Positions 39,076-47,283 of a stretch of DNA of 64,000 bases are shown piece after piece. The first letter of the stretch is position 1. Every line of letters starts with the position of its first letter. The stretch covers positions 1 through 64,000 of the forward strand of contig NZ_JNZA01000010.1 of the NCBI RefSeq assembly GCF_000717345.1, read 5' to 3'. The notes beneath the pieces are model-generated. The model saw only the letters and a program-made list of their open reading frames with translations, made no database searches and was not told where the DNA came from. Source of the stretch: Streptomyces lydicus. Its GTDB lineage: Bacteria > Actinomycetota > Actinomycetes > Streptomycetales > Streptomycetaceae. Made by a program: the position numbers and the translations under genes.

Positions 39076-40239
39076 GTGAATGAGTCGACATTTTCTCCCG
39101 GAGGCGGTCACCCAGGAGCGGTTGCACGGGGCCAGGGTCCCTCGGGGCTCGAGGCTGTCGGCTCCGTCGCGGTCCGCACCTTCGCAGCCCATCACAGCAT
39201 TTCCACGACAGCCCACCAGAGCATGGACGGCCATCACGTGAACGCCATGGCCGGCGACCGGGGCAGTGGAGAACCCGCCCGTCTCGCCGACTACGACGAC
39301 CTGCCCGAGGGGCACTTCTACGATCCGGACGCGGAGTACGAGCCGGACCCCGAATACGCCGCGACGCTCGCGCCGGACGCCGCGCGCCAGCGCCGCGAAC
39401 GCGTCGGCCCGACCGGACGCCCGCTCCCTTACTTCCCCATTCCCGGCCCGCTGTCGGACCACGGCCCGGCGAAAATCATCGCGATGTGCAACCAGAAGGG
39501 CGGGGTCGGCAAGACCACCTCGACCATCAACCTGGGCGCCGCACTCGCCGAATACGGACGACGGGTGCTGCTCGTCGACTTCGACCCGCAGGGCGCCCTG
39601 TCGGTCGGACTCGGCGTCAACCCGATGGAACTCGACCTGACGGTCTACAACCTGCTCATGGAGCGGGGCATGTCGGCCGACGAGGTGCTGCTCAAGACCG
39701 CGGTCCCCAACATGGACCTGCTGCCCAGCAATATCGATTTGTCAGCGGCAGAGGTGCAGTTGGTCAGCGAGGTCGCGCGCGAGTCGACCCTCCAGCGCGC
39801 CCTGAAGCCGCTGCTGGCCGACTACGACTACATCGTCATCGACTGCCAGCCCTCGCTGGGCCTGCTCACCGTCAACGCCCTGACGGCCGCTCACAAGGTC
39901 ATCGTGCCGCTGGAGTGCGAGTTCTTCGCGCTGCGCGGTGTCGCGCTGCTCACCGAGACCATCGAGAAGGTCCAGGAGCGGCTCAACCCCGAGCTGGAGC
40001 TGGACGGCATCCTGGCCACGATGTACGACTCCCGTACCGTGCACAGCCGCGAGGTGCTGGCGCGCGTGGTCGAAGCCTTCGACGACCACGTCTACCACAC
40101 CGTCATCGGCCGTACGGTCCGCTTCCCGGAGACCACGGTCGCGGGCGAGCCGATCACCACGTACGCCTCCAACTCCGTCGGTGCCGCCGCCTATCGCCAG
40201 CTCGCCAGGGAGGTGCTCGCCCGGTGTCACGCCGAGTGA
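39076..40239 (+). CDS. ParA family ATPase (chromosome-partitioning type)
   Basis: 387 residues. A disordered acidic N-terminal extension of about 130 residues precedes the deviant Walker A CNQKGGVGKTTST (residues 138-150), then RVLLVDFDPQGALSVGLG and IVIDCQPSLGLLTVNALTAA. Orthologous in position and sequence type to Rv1708, not the oriC-linked ParA-ParB pair. GTG 39076 has AAGGAGG 11 bases upstream. The downstream gene starts 16 bases inside it. Probably a chromosome- or cargo-positioning ATPase acting with the ScpAB genes below; that is inference. Confidence 0.9.
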   Translation: MNESTFSPGGGHPGAVARGQGPSGLEAVGSVAVRTFAAHHSISTTAHQSMDGHHVNAMAGDRGSGEPARLADYDDLPEGHFYDPDAEYEPDPEYAATLAPDAARQRRERVGPTGRPLPYFPIPGPLSDHGPAKIIAMCNQKGGVGKTTSTINLGAALAEYGRRVLLVDFDPQGALSVGLGVNPMELDLTVYNLLMERGMSADEVLLKTAVPNMDLLPSNIDLSAAEVQLVSEVARESTLQRALKPLLADYDYIVIDCQPSLGLLTVNALTAAHKVIVPLECEFFALRGVALLTETIEKVQERLNPELELDGILATMYDSRTVHSREVLARVVEAFDDHVYHTVIGRTVRFPETTVAGEPITTYASNSVGAAAYRQLAREVLARCHAE

Positions 40240-40898
40240 GTCTGCCGGGAGCCGACGAGTTGTTCCGTACCACCGGGGGAGGGGGGCTGCAGCCTTCCAG
40301 CCCCCGTCGCACGGCGAACGGCGCGGCGGCCGCGGCGAACGGCGAGGCGCCCCGGGTGCCCGCGCCGGCGGGGGAGGCCGACCCGGGCGCGGAGGCCCCG
40401 GAGGCGGCCGCCGCGGCACGGCAGCGGAGACCCGGGAACGGCAGCTCGGACACCCCGGCGACGGCGACGGCCGGGGACGGTGGCCCGGCCACCCCGCCCC
40501 GGGTGCCGGCGGTCGCGGCCCCGGCAGAGCACAGCGGACGCGAGACGGACGGCGACGGGGCCAAGGGGCACCGCACGCAGGCAGCAGGGCAGCCGGGGCA
40601 GTCCGGCCAGGCCGGCCCGGACGCCGCCCAGGCGGGCGGCCAGGGCCGCCGCCGCGGCTCCGCCCGCGGCGCCAACCGCCGCCCCAGCGGCCGGGAACGG
40701 CACGACGAGAAGATCACCGTCTATGTCTCCGCCGAGGAGCTCATGGACCTCGAACACGCGCGCCTGGTCCTGCGCGGCGAACACGGCCTCGCCGTCGACC
40801 GTGGCCGCATCGTCCGCGAGGCGGTCGCCGTGGTCCTCGCCGACCTGGAGTCCCGCGGCGACGCCAGCATCCTGGTACGGCGGCTCCGAGGCCGCTGA
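40224..40898 (+). CDS. Putative ribbon-helix-helix protein overlapping parA
   Basis: 224 residues. The first 155 are Ala/Gly/Pro-rich low complexity. The conserved end EKITVYVSAEELMDLEHARL and the following helix (VDRGRIVREAVAVVLADLE) fit a beta-alpha-alpha RHH fold of the kind used by small partition/centromere-binding proteins. Overlap with parA (start GTG 40224, SD GGGAGG at 40208) suggests partnership. DNA binding has not been shown from sequence alone. Confidence 0.7.
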   Translation: MSRRVSLPGADELFRTTGGGGLQPSSPRRTANGAAAAANGEAPRVPAPAGEADPGAEAPEAAAAARQRRPGNGSSDTPATATAGDGGPATPPRVPAVAAPAEHSGRETDGDGAKGHRTQAAGQPGQSGQAGPDAAQAGGQGRRRGSARGANRRPSGRERHDEKITVYVSAEELMDLEHARLVLRGEHGLAVDRGRIVREAVAVVLADLESRGDASILVRRLRGR

Positions 40899-41020
40899 GC
40901 CCCGCCGCGCGGCCTGGAGCCCGTCCTGGCCGGGTACGGGATAGCCTGCCCCTCCGGCGGGTGTTCCGCCCGTGACCAGCCCGTCGCCCCCGGCACGGGA
41001 CCGCAGCACCATGGACCGCG

Positions 41021-42193
41021 ATGCCGACGACCAACGACGACGCCCCCGCCCCCCGCGCCCGCCGACGACTCGGGCGCGGGCCGAGCGCGGGAACGCCGGA
41101 ACCGGAGACGCCGGTAGCGCCGGAGGCCACCGAGGAGCCGGCGGCCCCAGAGGCCCTGGTGGAGCCCGAGCCCGTCGAGGTGCCGAAGAGCCCGGAAGCC
41201 TCCGGGACTCCGGTCGTCACCGAGACCTCGGAGATCGCGCAGGCCCCGGAGACCCCCCAGACCCCCCAGACCCCGCAGGTCCCGAGTGCGGCGGCCGGCG
41301 CCGGTGAGACCTCCGGGGAGGCCGGTGACGGGAGGTTCACCCTCCGGCTCGAGAACTTCGAGGGGCCTTTCGATCTCCTCCTCCAGCTGATCTCCAAACA
41401 CAAGCTGGACGTCACCGAGGTCGCGCTGTCCAAGGTGACCGACGACTTCATGGCGCACATCCGGGCCATGGGGCCGGACTGGGACCTGGACCAGACCACC
41501 GAGTTCCTGGTGGTCGCGGCCACGCTGCTGGACCTGAAGGCGGCCCGGCTGCTGCCCGTGGCCGAGGTGGAGGACGAGGCGGATCTCGCGCTCCTGGAGG
41601 CCCGCGACCTGCTCTTCGCCAGGCTGCTCCAGTACCGCGCGTACAAGCGCATCGCGGACATCTTCAGCGACCGGCTGGCGGACGAGGCACGGCGCCACCC
41701 CCGTACCGTCGGGCTGGAGCCGCAGTACGCCGAGCTGCTGCCCGAGGTCGTCATCAGCATCGGTGCCGAGGGGTTCGCCCGGCTCGCGGTCAAGGCGATG
41801 CAGCCCAAGCCCAGGCCGCAGGTCTACGTCGACCACATTCACGCCCCGTTGGTGAGCGTGCGGGAGCAGGCCGGGGTGGTGATGGCCAGGCTGCGGGAGG
41901 TGGGCGAGACCACCTTCCAGGAACTGGTCGCGGACGCGGCGGACACCCTCACCGTCGTGGCGCGCTTCCTGGCCCTCCTGGAGCTCTACCGCGAGCGGGT
42001 GGTGGACCTGGACCAGGCGGAGGCTCTTGGAGCGCTGACGGTGCGCTGGACGGGCGCGGAGGGGGCCGCGCCGCGGGTCACGGACGAGTTCGACCGTGAT
42101 CCGCAGGAGCGGGCCGCCGCGGAACAGTCCTCCGGGACGGCACGGTCCGCAGAAGCGGCACAGGACGGGCGAGCGGAAGAGGAGAGGACATGA
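41021..42193 (+). CDS. scpA: Segregation and condensation protein A
   Basis: 390 residues. About 105 residues of Pro/Glu/Thr-rich low complexity, then the kleisin fold: FTLRLENFEGPFDLLLQLIS at residue 106 on, LVVAATLLDLKAARLLP in the middle, and the C-terminal winged helix (VARFLALLELYRERVVDLDQ). It bridges SMC heads. ATG 41021 lacks an SD; no better start is in frame. ATGA overlap with scpB. Confidence 0.94.
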   Translation: MPTTNDDAPAPRARRRLGRGPSAGTPEPETPVAPEATEEPAAPEALVEPEPVEVPKSPEASGTPVVTETSEIAQAPETPQTPQTPQVPSAAAGAGETSGEAGDGRFTLRLENFEGPFDLLLQLISKHKLDVTEVALSKVTDDFMAHIRAMGPDWDLDQTTEFLVVAATLLDLKAARLLPVAEVEDEADLALLEARDLLFARLLQYRAYKRIADIFSDRLADEARRHPRTVGLEPQYAELLPEVVISIGAEGFARLAVKAMQPKPRPQVYVDHIHAPLVSVREQAGVVMARLREVGETTFQELVADAADTLTVVARFLALLELYRERVVDLDQAEALGALTVRWTGAEGAAPRVTDEFDRDPQERAAAEQSSGTARSAEAAQDGRAEEERT

Positions 42194-42909
42194 GTGGCGC
42201 GGCCGGTGGCGGAGCGCACGACACCGCCGAGGCGTACGACATCACGGAGGCCGGTGCGGACGGTGGCGTCCCCGGGCAGCGTCCCGGGGCGCCGGCCGGG
42301 GCGCTGGGCGTCGCCGAGCTGGAGCTGAAGCCCGCGCTGGAGGCCGTGCTGATGGTCGTCGACGAGCCGGCGACCGAGGAGCACCTGGCCAGAGTGCTGG
42401 AGCGGCCCCGGCGCGCGGTCGCGCTGGCACTGCGCGAGCTGTCCGACGACTACGCGCGCCAGGGCCGTGGTTTCGATCTCCGTCTGGTCGCCGGCGGCTG
42501 GCGTTTCTACTCCCGCGCCGAGTACGCGGACGCCGTGGAGAGCTTCGTCCTCGACGGCCAGCAGGCCCGGCTCACCCAGGCCGCATTGGAGACTCTGGCC
42601 GTGGTCGCGTACCGTCAGCCGATCAGCCGTTCCCGCGTCTCGGCCGTTCGCGGGGTGAATTGTGACGGCGTGATGCGCACGCTCCTCCAGCGCGGCCTGG
42701 TGGAGGAGGCGGGGACGGAACCCGAAACAGGTGCGATCCTGTACAGGACGACGACTTACTTTCTGGAGCGGATGGGCCTGCGCGGCCTGGACGAGCTCCC
42801 CGAGCTCGCACCGTTCCTTCCGGAGGCGGACGCGGTCGAGGGCGACTCCGCGGAAGGTATCCCGTCGTTCGACGTAGACGACAGCGGCGACTCTCAGACG
42901 GATCATTGA
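42190..42909 (+). CDS. scpB: Segregation and condensation protein B
   Basis: 239 residues. Two winged-helix halves: ALEAVLMVVDEPATEEHLAR near residue 49, and QAALETLAVVAYRQPISRSR with GVNCDGVMRTLLQRGLVEEA later. Dimerises and binds ScpA-SMC. ATG overlaps the scpA stop and the stop overlaps the next start, a translationally coupled cluster. Confidence 0.95.
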   Translation: MSGAAGGGAHDTAEAYDITEAGADGGVPGQRPGAPAGALGVAELELKPALEAVLMVVDEPATEEHLARVLERPRRAVALALRELSDDYARQGRGFDLRLVAGGWRFYSRAEYADAVESFVLDGQQARLTQAALETLAVVAYRQPISRSRVSAVRGVNCDGVMRTLLQRGLVEEAGTEPETGAILYRTTTYFLERMGLRGLDELPELAPFLPEADAVEGDSAEGIPSFDVDDSGDSQTDH

Positions 42910-44072
42910 TGCGAAGCAGCGGCAGGAACAACAGGGACAGCGGGCGGGGCAACTACCGCGGCGCGGGCAACCAGCGGGACGAGAAGCAGCAGCGCGCTGG
43001 CCGCCCCCGTCCTGAGGAGCGCCGCTACGACGTCGGCGGAACCAGCGGTTCCGGTGGCTCGTCGGACCGCAAGGACGAGCGCAGGGGCGGCGGCCCCAAG
43101 AGCGGCGCCCCGAAGAGCGGTGCCCCCAAGTCCGGCGGCAGCCGGGGCGCGGCCGCCCGTGGCGGTGCCAAGGGTGGTCCCCGTACGGGCGCCGCTTCCA
43201 AGGGAGGCCCCGGCGGCAAGAGCGGCGGCCCCCAGCGCGGCCGCGGTCAGGCGCCGGCGCGCCCCCGTGAGTACGACGCCCAGATCGAGGAGCGCAACCG
43301 CGCGCGGCACAGCAAGCCACAGGTCAAGACGCCCAAGACGTTCGGCGAGCAGGAGGGCGAGCGGCTCCAGAAGGTGCTGGCCCGGGCCGGCATGGGCTCG
43401 CGGCGGGCCTGTGAGGAGCTGATCGACCAGGCGCGCGTCGAGGTCAACGGCAAGGTCGTCATGGAGCAGGGCGTCCGGGTCGACCCGGAGAAGGACGAGA
43501 TCAAGGTCGACGGCCTGACCGTCGCCACCCAGTCGTACCTCTTCTTCGCGCTGAACAAGCCGGCCGGCGTCGTCTCCACGATGGAGGACCCTGACGGCCG
43601 CCAGTGCCTCGGTGACTACGTCACCAACCGCGAGACCCGGCTCTTCCACGTCGGCCGGCTCGACACCGAGACCGAGGGCATCATCCTGCTCACCAACCAC
43701 GGTGAGCTGGCGCACCGGCTGACGCACCCGCGCTACGGCGTCAAGAAGACCTACCTGGCCGCCATCCAGGGCCCGCTCCCGCGCGACCTGGGGAAGCAGC
43801 TCAAGGACGGCATCCAGCTGGAGGACGGCTACGCGCGCGCGGACCACTTCCGGGTCGTCGAGAACACCGGCAAGAACTACCTCGTCGAGGTGAGCCTCCA
43901 CGAGGGCCGCAAGCACATCGTGCGCCGGATGCTCGCCGAGGCCGGCTTCCCGGTCGACAAGCTGGTGCGGACGGCGTTCGGCCCGATCTCCCTGGGCGAC
44001 CAGAAGTCGGGCTGGCTGCGCCGGATGACCAACACCGAGGTCGGCATGCTGATGCGCGAGGTCGAGCTGTAG
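42909..44072 (+). CDS. RsuA/RluB family pseudouridine synthase
   Basis: 387 residues. First 125 residues are Gly/Arg/Lys/Ser-rich and disordered, probably RNA-binding. Then an S4 domain (ERLQKVLARAGMGSRRACEE) and the catalytic domain with VGRLDTETEGIILLTNHGEL (catalytic Asp). Converts uridine to pseudouridine in 23S rRNA. TTG 42906 or ATG 42909; the ATG is chosen and overlaps the scpB stop. Confidence 0.93.
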   Translation: MRSSGRNNRDSGRGNYRGAGNQRDEKQQRAGRPRPEERRYDVGGTSGSGGSSDRKDERRGGGPKSGAPKSGAPKSGGSRGAAARGGAKGGPRTGAASKGGPGGKSGGPQRGRGQAPARPREYDAQIEERNRARHSKPQVKTPKTFGEQEGERLQKVLARAGMGSRRACEELIDQARVEVNGKVVMEQGVRVDPEKDEIKVDGLTVATQSYLFFALNKPAGVVSTMEDPDGRQCLGDYVTNRETRLFHVGRLDTETEGIILLTNHGELAHRLTHPRYGVKKTYLAAIQGPLPRDLGKQLKDGIQLEDGYARADHFRVVENTGKNYLVEVSLHEGRKHIVRRMLAEAGFPVDKLVRTAFGPISLGDQKSGWLRRMTNTEVGMLMREVEL

Positions 44073-44104
44073 GCGAGGTTCGCGCGCGGGGTCCCCTCCT
44101 GTAC

Positions 44105-44133
44105 CCGCCCGCCCCCCGAAGGGGGGTGGGTGG
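44105..44133 (+). terminator. Hairpin after the pseudouridine synthase gene
   Basis: CCCCCC-GAA-GGGGGG extended by CCC/GGG pairs and G-T pairs to 13 bp, starting 32 bases after the stop. Likely the first of two terminators for the parA-scp-rlu operon. Confidence 0.65.
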
Positions 44134-44231
44134 AGGGGAAACCCCGGGAAGCCGACCTCTGGCCCGAACTCCGGCGGCCACGCCGTCCCGGCCGGCCGCG
44201 CCCCTCCGAAAACCCTTGCAGCACCCCCTCC

Positions 44232-44272
44232 CCACCCCTTAACGTCACCATGACGATTAAGGGGTGGTTTTT
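44232..44272 (+). terminator. Terminator that also covers the next gene's SD
   Basis: CCACCCCTTAA (44232-44242) pairs perfectly with TTAAGGGGTGG (44257-44267), inside which CGTCA pairs with TGACG; TTTTT follows at 44268-44272. The 3' arm contains AAGGGG, the only SD-like run before the ATG at 44274. It could end upstream transcription and mask the SD when the hairpin forms on read-through RNA. Confidence 0.8.
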
Positions 44273-44273
44273 C

Positions 44274-45296
44274 ATGGGGTCCACGGGGGCGACGCGTTCC
44301 GCCGCGACCGGCGCGCTGATCGGACTGGCGCTCGGTGACGCGCTGGGCTTTCCGACCGAGTTCCAGGACGTGCCGTCCATCGTGGCCGGATACGGGCCGT
44401 GGCGGCAGCTGGCGCTGCCCGATCCGGCCCTGGTGACCGACGACACCCAGATGACGCTGGCGCTGGGACGTGCGCTGCGGACGGCGGCGCAGAGCGGCGA
44501 GCTCACCGCGGGCCGCCTGGTCCCGCCGGCCCGGGAGGAGTTCGTCGCCTGGTGGCGCTCGCCCGACAACAACCGGGCGCCGGGCGCCACCTGCCTGCAC
44601 GCCTGCGAGCTGCTCAGCGACCGCGACCTGCCCTGGGCCCGGGCGAGCCGGACCGGGTCGAAGGGCTGCGGCGCCAACATGCGGGTCGCGCCGGTCGGGC
44701 TCGTGCCGGGCCTGACCCCGCAGCAGCGCTCCGGCGCCGCCCAGCTGCAGTCCGCGCTCACCCACGGGCACCCCACCGCGCTCGCCGCCGCCGACCTGAC
44801 CGCGTACGCGGTGCGCGCCCTCGCCGACGGCGCCCGGCCCGGCGCACTGCCCGCCCTGCTGCGCGCGTACGCCCGCGAACAGCGCACCGTCTACCGGAAG
44901 GACTGGCTCGGCGACCTGTGGCAGCACGCCCAGGACCCGTCCGCGACGGCCTTCATCACCCGCGGCTGGGACGACTGCCTGGGCGTCCTGGACCGGCTGG
45001 ACGCCGCCCTCGCCGCCCCGGACCCCGAGGCCGACCCCTGCCTGGCCACCGGCGCCGGATGGATCGCGGAGGAGGCGCTGGCCACCGGGCTGCTGTGCTT
45101 CCTGCTCTTCCCCGGCGAGCCGCTCACCGCGCTGCGCCGGGCCGCCTGCACCTCCGGCGACTCCGATTCGATCGCCTGCCTCACCGGCGCCTTCGCGGGC
45201 GCCCACCTGGGGCCGGCGGCCTGGCCCGAGGAGTGGGCCGCCCGGATCGAGTACCGCGAGGAACTGCTGGCCCTCGGGGCGGCATGGGATGCCTGA
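44274..45296 (+). CDS. ADP-ribosylglycohydrolase family protein
   Basis: 340 residues. Dinuclear Mg2+ site motifs: GLALGDALGFPTEF near residue 15, TDDTQMTLALG near residue 53, and CTSGDSDSIACLTGAFAGA near the C-terminus, where the family's last D-x-D-T/S is GDSDS. Removes ADP-ribose from protein or small-molecule targets. ATG 44274 has AAGGGG 9 bases upstream within a terminator-like hairpin; ATG 44250 in the hairpin loop is an alternative. Confidence 0.88.
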   Translation: MGSTGATRSAATGALIGLALGDALGFPTEFQDVPSIVAGYGPWRQLALPDPALVTDDTQMTLALGRALRTAAQSGELTAGRLVPPAREEFVAWWRSPDNNRAPGATCLHACELLSDRDLPWARASRTGSKGCGANMRVAPVGLVPGLTPQQRSGAAQLQSALTHGHPTALAAADLTAYAVRALADGARPGALPALLRAYAREQRTVYRKDWLGDLWQHAQDPSATAFITRGWDDCLGVLDRLDAALAAPDPEADPCLATGAGWIAEEALATGLLCFLLFPGEPLTALRRAACTSGDSDSIACLTGAFAGAHLGPAAWPEEWAARIEYREELLALGAAWDA

Positions 45297-46005
45297 GCGC
45301 ACAGGGGCGGGGGAGCGGGACGCCGTCCTCCGGGCGGCCGGGCTGCCCGCCGTCGACCTCGCGGCCGTGGTCGCCGAGCAGGACGACCCGCTGGTCTTCG
45401 CGACCGTCTCCGGAGCCCACCTGTAGGACCCGGTCTCGCACGACCTGCGGAAGTTCGCCCGGCTTCTCCTGCGCCGCAACGGTTACGTACTGGAGCAGCT
45501 GCTGTCCCCGCTGGTCGTCCACACCACCGACCTGCACCGGGAGCTGATCGCGCTCGCCCCGGACCTGCTGACGTCCCACCACGCCCACCACTACCGCGGC
45601 TTCGCGCTGACCCGGTGGCGGCTCTTCGAGAAGACCGGCGAGCTGAAGCCGCTGCTGTACACCCTGCGGGTGCTGCTCACCGGTATCCACCTGATGGACA
45701 GCGGCCGGGTGCTGCCCCATCTGCCCACCCTGGTGGCGGAGTTGGCCGCGCCCGCCTACGTACCGGAGCTGATCGCGGCCAAGGCGGCGGCCGAACACGG
45801 CCCGGCCGGGGACGTGGTGGACCCCGGCCGGCTGCGTACGGACATCGAGGCGCTGCACGCCCGGCTGGACGCCGCGCAGGCCGCGACCGCACTGCCGGAC
45901 GCCCCGGCGGCCCGTGACGCGCTGCACGACCTGATCGTGCGGGCCCGTCCGGACGGTGCCGTCGCGCCCACCGGCCGCCGGGCCGCGGCCTCAGCGGAGC
46001 GCTGA
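45289..46005 (+). pseudogene. Broken nucleotidyltransferase gene (in-frame stop and internal deletion)
   Basis: Reading from ATG 45289, the frame encodes AAVVAEQDDPLVFATVSGAHL and then TAG at 45424-45426, after which the same frame goes on to 46005 with ARLLLRRNGYVLEQLLSPLV and TRWRLFEKTGELKPLLYTLR. In intact relatives, as I recall them, GAHL is followed by a YGFPSRDSDVDLR-type metal-binding segment; here it is absent and DPVSHDLRKFARLL follows at once. So an internal piece with the catalytic Asp pair is deleted, and the gene is dead. The next gene downstream is a second, intact member, convergent with a 15-base overlap. Confidence 0.78.
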
Positions 46006-46686
46006 CGCCCGCCGGGCCCGGAAGAGGAAGTCCGCCACCCGGGCCCGGTCCGGCTCGGCCGGCAGCGGCGAACCGGACACCGCCGCGTCGGCCTCCTCGG
46101 ACAGCTGCGCCATCCGCCGCTCGACCGCGTCCCAGGCCACCTCGCCCCGCTTCACCGCGAGCAGCTCCTCGCGTGCCGGACCGACGTCCAGCGTGAGGAC
46201 GCCCGTCCGCAGCAGGTCGCGGGCGCAGGCCAGCAGGCGCAGCAGATGCATGGCGTGCTTCCAGCGGGGCGCGCCGTGCTGCCGTACGTCGGCCCGGAGC
46301 TGCTTGAGCTGGCCGACGGCGTACCCGGAGAAGGTGCGATGGGCCTGCCGGGACAGGAAGGCGCCGCGCAGGGTGACCAGCTCCGTGCCGGTGGCGTCGA
46401 TGCGTTCCACGAAGGGGGAGTGCAGGCATTCCAGGACCGTGGGGTTGGCCCGCAGCGCCAGCTGGCAGAACCGTTCCAGCTCCCAGGAGAACTCCTCCTC
46501 GCGGGGCCCCTCCACATGCGTCGGCGGTTTGTCGAACCCCCAGAAGAGGCGGGTCGGCGCGAGGAACACCCCGCGCCGGTCGGTGTCGCTGCTCTCCGTC
46601 GCCAGGCCGAAGGCCCGTGAGCCCATCACACAGCCGTAGACGGTGTGCTCGGCGACCAGCGAATGACCTGCGGCGGCTTCGGACAT
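45991..46686 (-). CDS. Nucleotidyltransferase domain protein
   Basis: 231 residues. Pol-beta-type motif GSRAFGLATESSDTDRRGVF near residue 22: the G-S and Asp pair of a nucleotidyltransferase. The rest is helical (CQLALRANPTVLECLHSPFV; LLRLLACARDLLRTGVLTLD). Family members are sometimes toxin-like or phage-defence related, but no partner antitoxin is recognised. Leaderless start: CACAAT lies about 7 bases before ATG 46686, with no SD. Confidence 0.8.
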   Translation of the reverse strand: MSEAAAGHSLVAEHTVYGCVMGSRAFGLATESSDTDRRGVFLAPTRLFWGFDKPPTHVEGPREEEFSWELERFCQLALRANPTVLECLHSPFVERIDATGTELVTLRGAFLSRQAHRTFSGYAVGQLKQLRADVRQHGAPRWKHAMHLLRLLACARDLLRTGVLTLDVGPAREELLAVKRGEVAWDAVERRMAQLSEEADAAVSGSPLPAEPDRARVADFLFRARRASALR

Positions 46687-46920
46687 GGCGGCGATTGTGG
46701 CTGGTGGGCCGGGCGTGTGTCACCAGGTTTCGGCCGGCGGATTGTGCCGGCGCGGGCGGCCCGGTCGCCGTCGGTGGGCGCTGCGTCACCGTCCGCGCCG
46801 CGACCGTTCCGGCTCGTCCCGCGGTCACCCGTCGCGTACGGAATGTCAGTGCGGCTCGTTACGCTGATCAGTGCGCGCACAGGTGCGTGACGCGGCACAC
46901 AACGCAAGGGGAGCAGTGAC

Positions 46921-47283
46921 GTGGCGGTACGAGCGGTCCGCGGGGCCGTCCAGCTGGAGCGGGACGACGCGGAGCACATGCAGGAGCAGGTCGGCGAGCT
47001 GCTGACCGCCATCCTGGAGCGCAACGGGCTGCTCGCGGACGACCTGATCAGCGTCTGGTTCACCGCCACCCCGGACCTGCACAGCGACTTCCCGGCCGCC
47101 GCCGCCCGCGCGCTGGGGATCACGGACGTCCCGCTGATCTGCGCCCAGGAGCTCGCCGTCGCCGGCGCCATGGAGCGGGTGGTGCGGGTGCTCGCCCATG
47201 TCGAGACCGGACTGTCGAAGGCCGGGATCGCCCATGTCTACCTCGGCGCGGCCGCAGGTCTGCGAAAGGACATCGCCCAGTGA
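46921..47283 (+). CDS. aroH: Chorismate mutase AroH type
   Basis: 120 residues, the full length of the monofunctional AroH fold. Key residues are visible in RAVRGAVQLERDD (Arg near residue 7), PLICAQELAVAGAMERVVRV (Glu and Arg). Converts chorismate to prephenate for Tyr/Phe. GTG 46921 is preceded by AAGGGGAG. Overlaps the prephenate dehydrogenase start (GTGA). Confidence 0.93.
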   Translation: MAVRAVRGAVQLERDDAEHMQEQVGELLTAILERNGLLADDLISVWFTATPDLHSDFPAAAARALGITDVPLICAQELAVAGAMERVVRVLAHVETGLSKAGIAHVYLGAAAGLRKDIAQ

